Source: Desulfosalsimonas propionicica
Lineage (GTDB): Bacteria; Desulfobacterota; Desulfobacteria; Desulfobacterales; Desulfosalsimonadaceae
DNA: 64,000 bases
NCBI RefSeq assembly: GCF_013761005.1
Contig: NZ_JACDUS010000011.1
Location: 53,039 to 117,038, forward strand
Direction: 5' to 3'
Shown here in pieces: positions 62,051 to 64,000 of this stretch; position 1 is the first letter of the stretch, and every line of letters starts with the position of its first letter. Under the pieces are notes generated by a model. The model saw nothing but the letters and a program-made list of their open reading frames with translations. It was not told the DNA's origin and ran no database searches. The position numbers were made by a program, and so were the translations under genes.

Positions 62051-62653
62051 TTATCCGGCAGTTTTTTTGATTTTAAATGAAGCAAAAAGCATCCGCATAA
62101 ATGAAAAAGTCTGCACGGTTCAAATACAATCCGATCCGAAGAACACCGCAACAAGTACCAGTATAATGCTTCATCTTTGATAAAAAATATAACGGTTGGG
62201 GTCTTTCCTGTCTGTAGGAGTTAACCGGATTCTTTTTTCAGGCAAAAACTTACAGCCTTCTATTCCGCCGGCCGACATTCCCGGGCTGAGCGCTGGTTTA
62301 CACGAAACCCGAAAACTTGGTTTTTAGTTGACAGCTTTTTAAATTTGCTGCTGCAGAATACGGCTATCATGGCTCTCTCCAGCCAATACCCTTTCCGGTG
62401 CACATTGCCGGAATAAGGGCTGCCATATAGGCTCTTTCATATTATTAAAAAAACACCTCCGGTCGTGTGACGCAGTATGCACTATGCAGTTTGCAAAAAT
62501 GTTATCAGAGAGTTTCGCCCGGAAATGCTTGGTGTCTAAATAAAAATTAAGAAACGGTAAGGGTGCGGACTGCCTCCAGGAGAGATTGTCGACACAGGAG
62601 CCTCTGGCGAACTCGGCGAGGTGTTTACCAGGACGCATCCATCTTCCAGACAA
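62051..62653. other. Intergenic region without a supported gene
   Basis: About 600 bp. A 104-codon minus-strand open frame (62339-62653) shows no recognisable domain and poor composition, and is not called. No RNA gene or strong terminator was found. Confidence 0.5.
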
Positions 62654-63136
62654 TCAGTTCATCATCCAGATAGCGCCATTTAAAATTGAGGCATAGCCGA
62701 CCCAGAGCATATATGGAACCATCAGCCATCCGGCCATGGTGATTTTTTTGAAAAACAATATGGTTGTTATAACAATGGCGGCCAAAAGCAGGAGGATCTC
62801 AAAAAACGCCCATCCCGGCTCCTGCGTGCTGAAGAAAATTCTGGACCACAATCCGTTTAACACCAGTTGGATAAAAAAAGCGGCGAGCGCGGCTTTGGCT
62901 GCCAAGAATCCGAACCTGTCCCAGATGACCCAGGCAGCGACGCCCATCATGATGTAAAGGGCGGTCCACACCGGCCCAAACACCCAGCCCGGTGGATTCC
63001 ATGCCGGCTTGTTTAACGCATCATACCAGTCGGAAGGGGCAGTGCCAGGCGATACAAGGGCACCGGCCCAGGCAACCAGAAAGCAAATACCAACCCAGAA
63101 AACAAGGCCGGCCAATCTCAGAACAGGTTGGCGCAC
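62654..63136 (-). CDS. tspO: TspO/MBR family protein
   Basis: A 160-residue membrane protein with five helices. TspO hallmarks are NKPAWNPPGWVFGPVWTALYIMMGVAAWVIW, then AAFFIQLVLNGLWSRIFF and a W-rich end. Members bind porphyrins and cholesterol-like compounds and act in stress or tetrapyrrole-related signalling. The open frame continues upstream to 63301 into sequence of an IHF-like protein. The GTG at 63136 with AAGGGGG 8 nt upstream gives the normal family length and is chosen. A genuine fusion cannot be excluded. Confidence 0.9.
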   Translation of the reverse strand: MRQPVLRLAGLVFWVGICFLVAWAGALVSPGTAPSDWYDALNKPAWNPPGWVFGPVWTALYIMMGVAAWVIWDRFGFLAAKAALAAFFIQLVLNGLWSRIFFSTQEPGWAFFEILLLLAAIVITTILFFKKITMAGWLMVPYMLWVGYASILNGAIWMMN

Positions 63137-63350
63137 TGAATCAACCCCCTTGTAATTGCCATTAATCCGATTACGCAGCCTGCCGGGCGGCTTAAACGTC
63201 ACCACCCCTCGGCCCTCCATCATCAAATTATCACCCGTAGCCGGGTTCCTGCCCTTTCTGGGGCTTTTGGCTTGTCCCTTGAACTCCCCGAAGCCGGACA
63301 CAAGGACGTCCTCACCATTGTGAAACTTCTTTTGCTTTTTGAAAATAGCA
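63137..63350 (-). pseudogene. IHF/HU-type DNA-binding protein, C-terminal fragment in frame with tspO
   Basis: Upstream of tspO and in its frame the sequence reads KFHNGEDVLVSGFGEFKGQA, SPRKGRNPATGDNLMMEGRG and VVTFKPPGRLRNRING, the beta-arm and C-terminus of an IHF/HU protein including the RKGRNPxTG arm tip. The N-terminal helices are missing; sequence before about 63350 does not match. There is no stop between it and tspO. Confidence 0.7.
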
Positions 63351-63562
63351 AATAGCAGATGGGCCGGGCAATGGCAATAATCAGAAAGCGAACCCCAGCG
63401 AAGATACTCAAGTTCCCGGTGTTTTATACAACGGCGAGGGAAGAAAGGATTTGCGATCCGCCGTATGAACTGAAAAATTAAGAAGGGCTTTTAGTGCCGG
63501 CGGTTGTGCCTTATAGGGAATCGTGATTGTCAATTCCGGCAAAGGCTGTTCAAGGTGAGCGA

Positions 63563-63594
63563 AAGGCCGGGTGGTGTCCATCCGGCCTTTTTTA
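63563..63594 (+). terminator. Strong intrinsic terminator
   Basis: AAGGCCGGGTGG pairs with CCATCCGGCCTT around a 3-nt loop and is followed by TTTT. No plus-strand gene precedes it within the 130 bp where sequence is non-coding, so it may end an unrecognised small RNA or a transcript from further upstream. Confidence 0.85.
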
Positions 63595-63639
63595 TTGATT
63601 GAATCTGCTTACATAGTGCTTACAAAAAGCTAAAAACAA

Positions 63640-63668
63640 AAAAGGGTCGCTGATGCGACCCTTTTAAC
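63640..63668 (-). terminator. Bidirectional terminator next to the tRNA fragment
   Basis: GGGTCGC/GCGACCC with a TGAT loop, A-run on one side and T-run on the other. On the minus strand it lies just after the tRNA 3' end and is probably the original tRNA terminator. Confidence 0.8.
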
Positions 63669-63681
63669 TAATTGATTTTAT

Positions 63682-63727
63682 TGGTAGCGGGGAGAGGATT
63701 CGAACCTCTGACCTTCGGGTTATGAGC
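63682..63727 (-). other. tRNA-Met (CAU) 3' half, probable attachment site
   Basis: On the minus strand the sequence GCTCATAACCCGAAGGTC, the T arm AGAGGTTCGAATCCTCT, acceptor CCCCGCT and encoded ACCA form the 3' half of a tRNA with a CAU anticodon in an initiator-like anticodon arm. Sequence match stops at 63727 within the anticodon stem; no 5' half is present. Such 3' halves are left at one end of integrative elements that use a tRNA gene, so the element would lie to the right. Confidence 0.8.
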
Positions 63728-63879
63728 ACAAGAACCCTGCATTTTTAGGAATTTTAACGCCTTTCTATTTACTTTATTATTTATTGAAATTACGGAGAAT
63801 TTCAGCCTGCCTGCCTTCTTTATGCTTTTAAGTTTTTCGCTTTAATTTGACAATTTTTGATCTTCAGGTTAGGCATAGG

Positions 63880-64000
63880 TTAGCCCGTTTTGATTATCGG
63901 GTTTATCTGGGTCATCCGGTAGATGCCGGGATAGACTGAAATTCCCAGATAGTTGATCGAAGACTCAAGCACATCGGTCGGACCGGCGGCGGCCCGAGAA
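63880..64000 (-). CDS. Partial reading frame at the window edge, unknown function
   Basis: The last 39 codons of a minus-strand gene that continues beyond the window. It reads PTDVLESSINYLGISVYPGIYRMTQINPIIKTG and a stop at 63880. Not recognised. It lies on the presumed element side of the tRNA fragment. Confidence 0.45.
   Translation of the reverse strand, partial: SRAAAGPTDVLESSINYLGISVYPGIYRMTQINPIIKTG

Noticed and set aside
62339..62653. 104-codon minus-strand frame upstream of the receiver genes
   Set aside because: No recognisable domain, unusual composition and no convincing ribosome binding site.

Overview
The window looks like a chromosomal piece of a mesophilic, flagellated, probably sulfate-reducing member of the Desulfobacterota (Desulfobacteraceae-like; inferred from gene content, no marker gene present). 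Supporting signs are moderate GC, a deltaproteobacterial-style chemotaxis operon with several HDOD proteins, an MvhD-type hydrogenase iron-sulfur subunit, and two genes that make sense only if an internal UGA is read as selenocysteine.

Layout. 1-9 kb: housekeeping and small regulatory genes on both strands (TrkA-C-type membrane protein, PLP sulfur-amino-acid enzyme, STAS/GIDE-like/LemA group, J-domain protein, SYLF protein, RNA-binding protein, NusG-like factor). 9-12.2 kb: start of a surface polysaccharide locus (WbpM/FlaA1-type dehydratase and a frameshifted Wzz-type protein) that stops abruptly. 12.2-16.4 kb: accessory patch with a REP-associated transposase, its remnants, many short REP-like repeats and two VapBC-type modules, one broken. 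16.4-24 kb: flagellin, FlaG, FliD, FliS, a FlgN/FliT-like protein, a PilZ protein, a FliK-like protein and an FlhB C-terminal paralogue. 24-36.2 kb: one long chemotaxis operon in the order cheY, cheX, tandem CheC-like protein, cheA, cheW, mcp, cheR, cheD, HDOD, cheY, cheX-like, cheB. 36.4-44.2 kb: ComFB-like, HDOD, J-domain-like, HDOD and GGDEF-EAL genes, then a YIP1 membrane protein and a REC-PAS-GGDEF-HD-GYP regulator. 44.2-64 kb: accessory, partly AT-richer DNA with transposase fragments, an acetoacetate-decarboxylase-family gene, two penicillin-acylase-family hydrolases with a TetR regulator, a CopZ-like Fe-S protein, a very large MalT/BTAD-type regulator, an orphan MvhD, a complete IS3 element, IS21 and LamG fragments, two lone receiver proteins, TspO, and the 3' half of a tRNA-Met gene that looks like an integration site.

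How it fits together. Cyclic di-GMP links much of the window: enzymes with GGDEF, EAL and HD-GYP domains, a PilZ protein inside the flagellar cluster, a ComFB-like protein, and a GEMM/c-di-GMP-I riboswitch with an overlapping terminator in front of the acetoacetate-decarboxylase-family gene. The most interesting observations are that riboswitch, the two candidate selenoproteins (a CopZ-like [2Fe-2S] protein and MvhD), each with a hairpin just after the UGA, the tandem CheC-like protein with a degenerate receiver, and two families of dispersed non-coding repeats.
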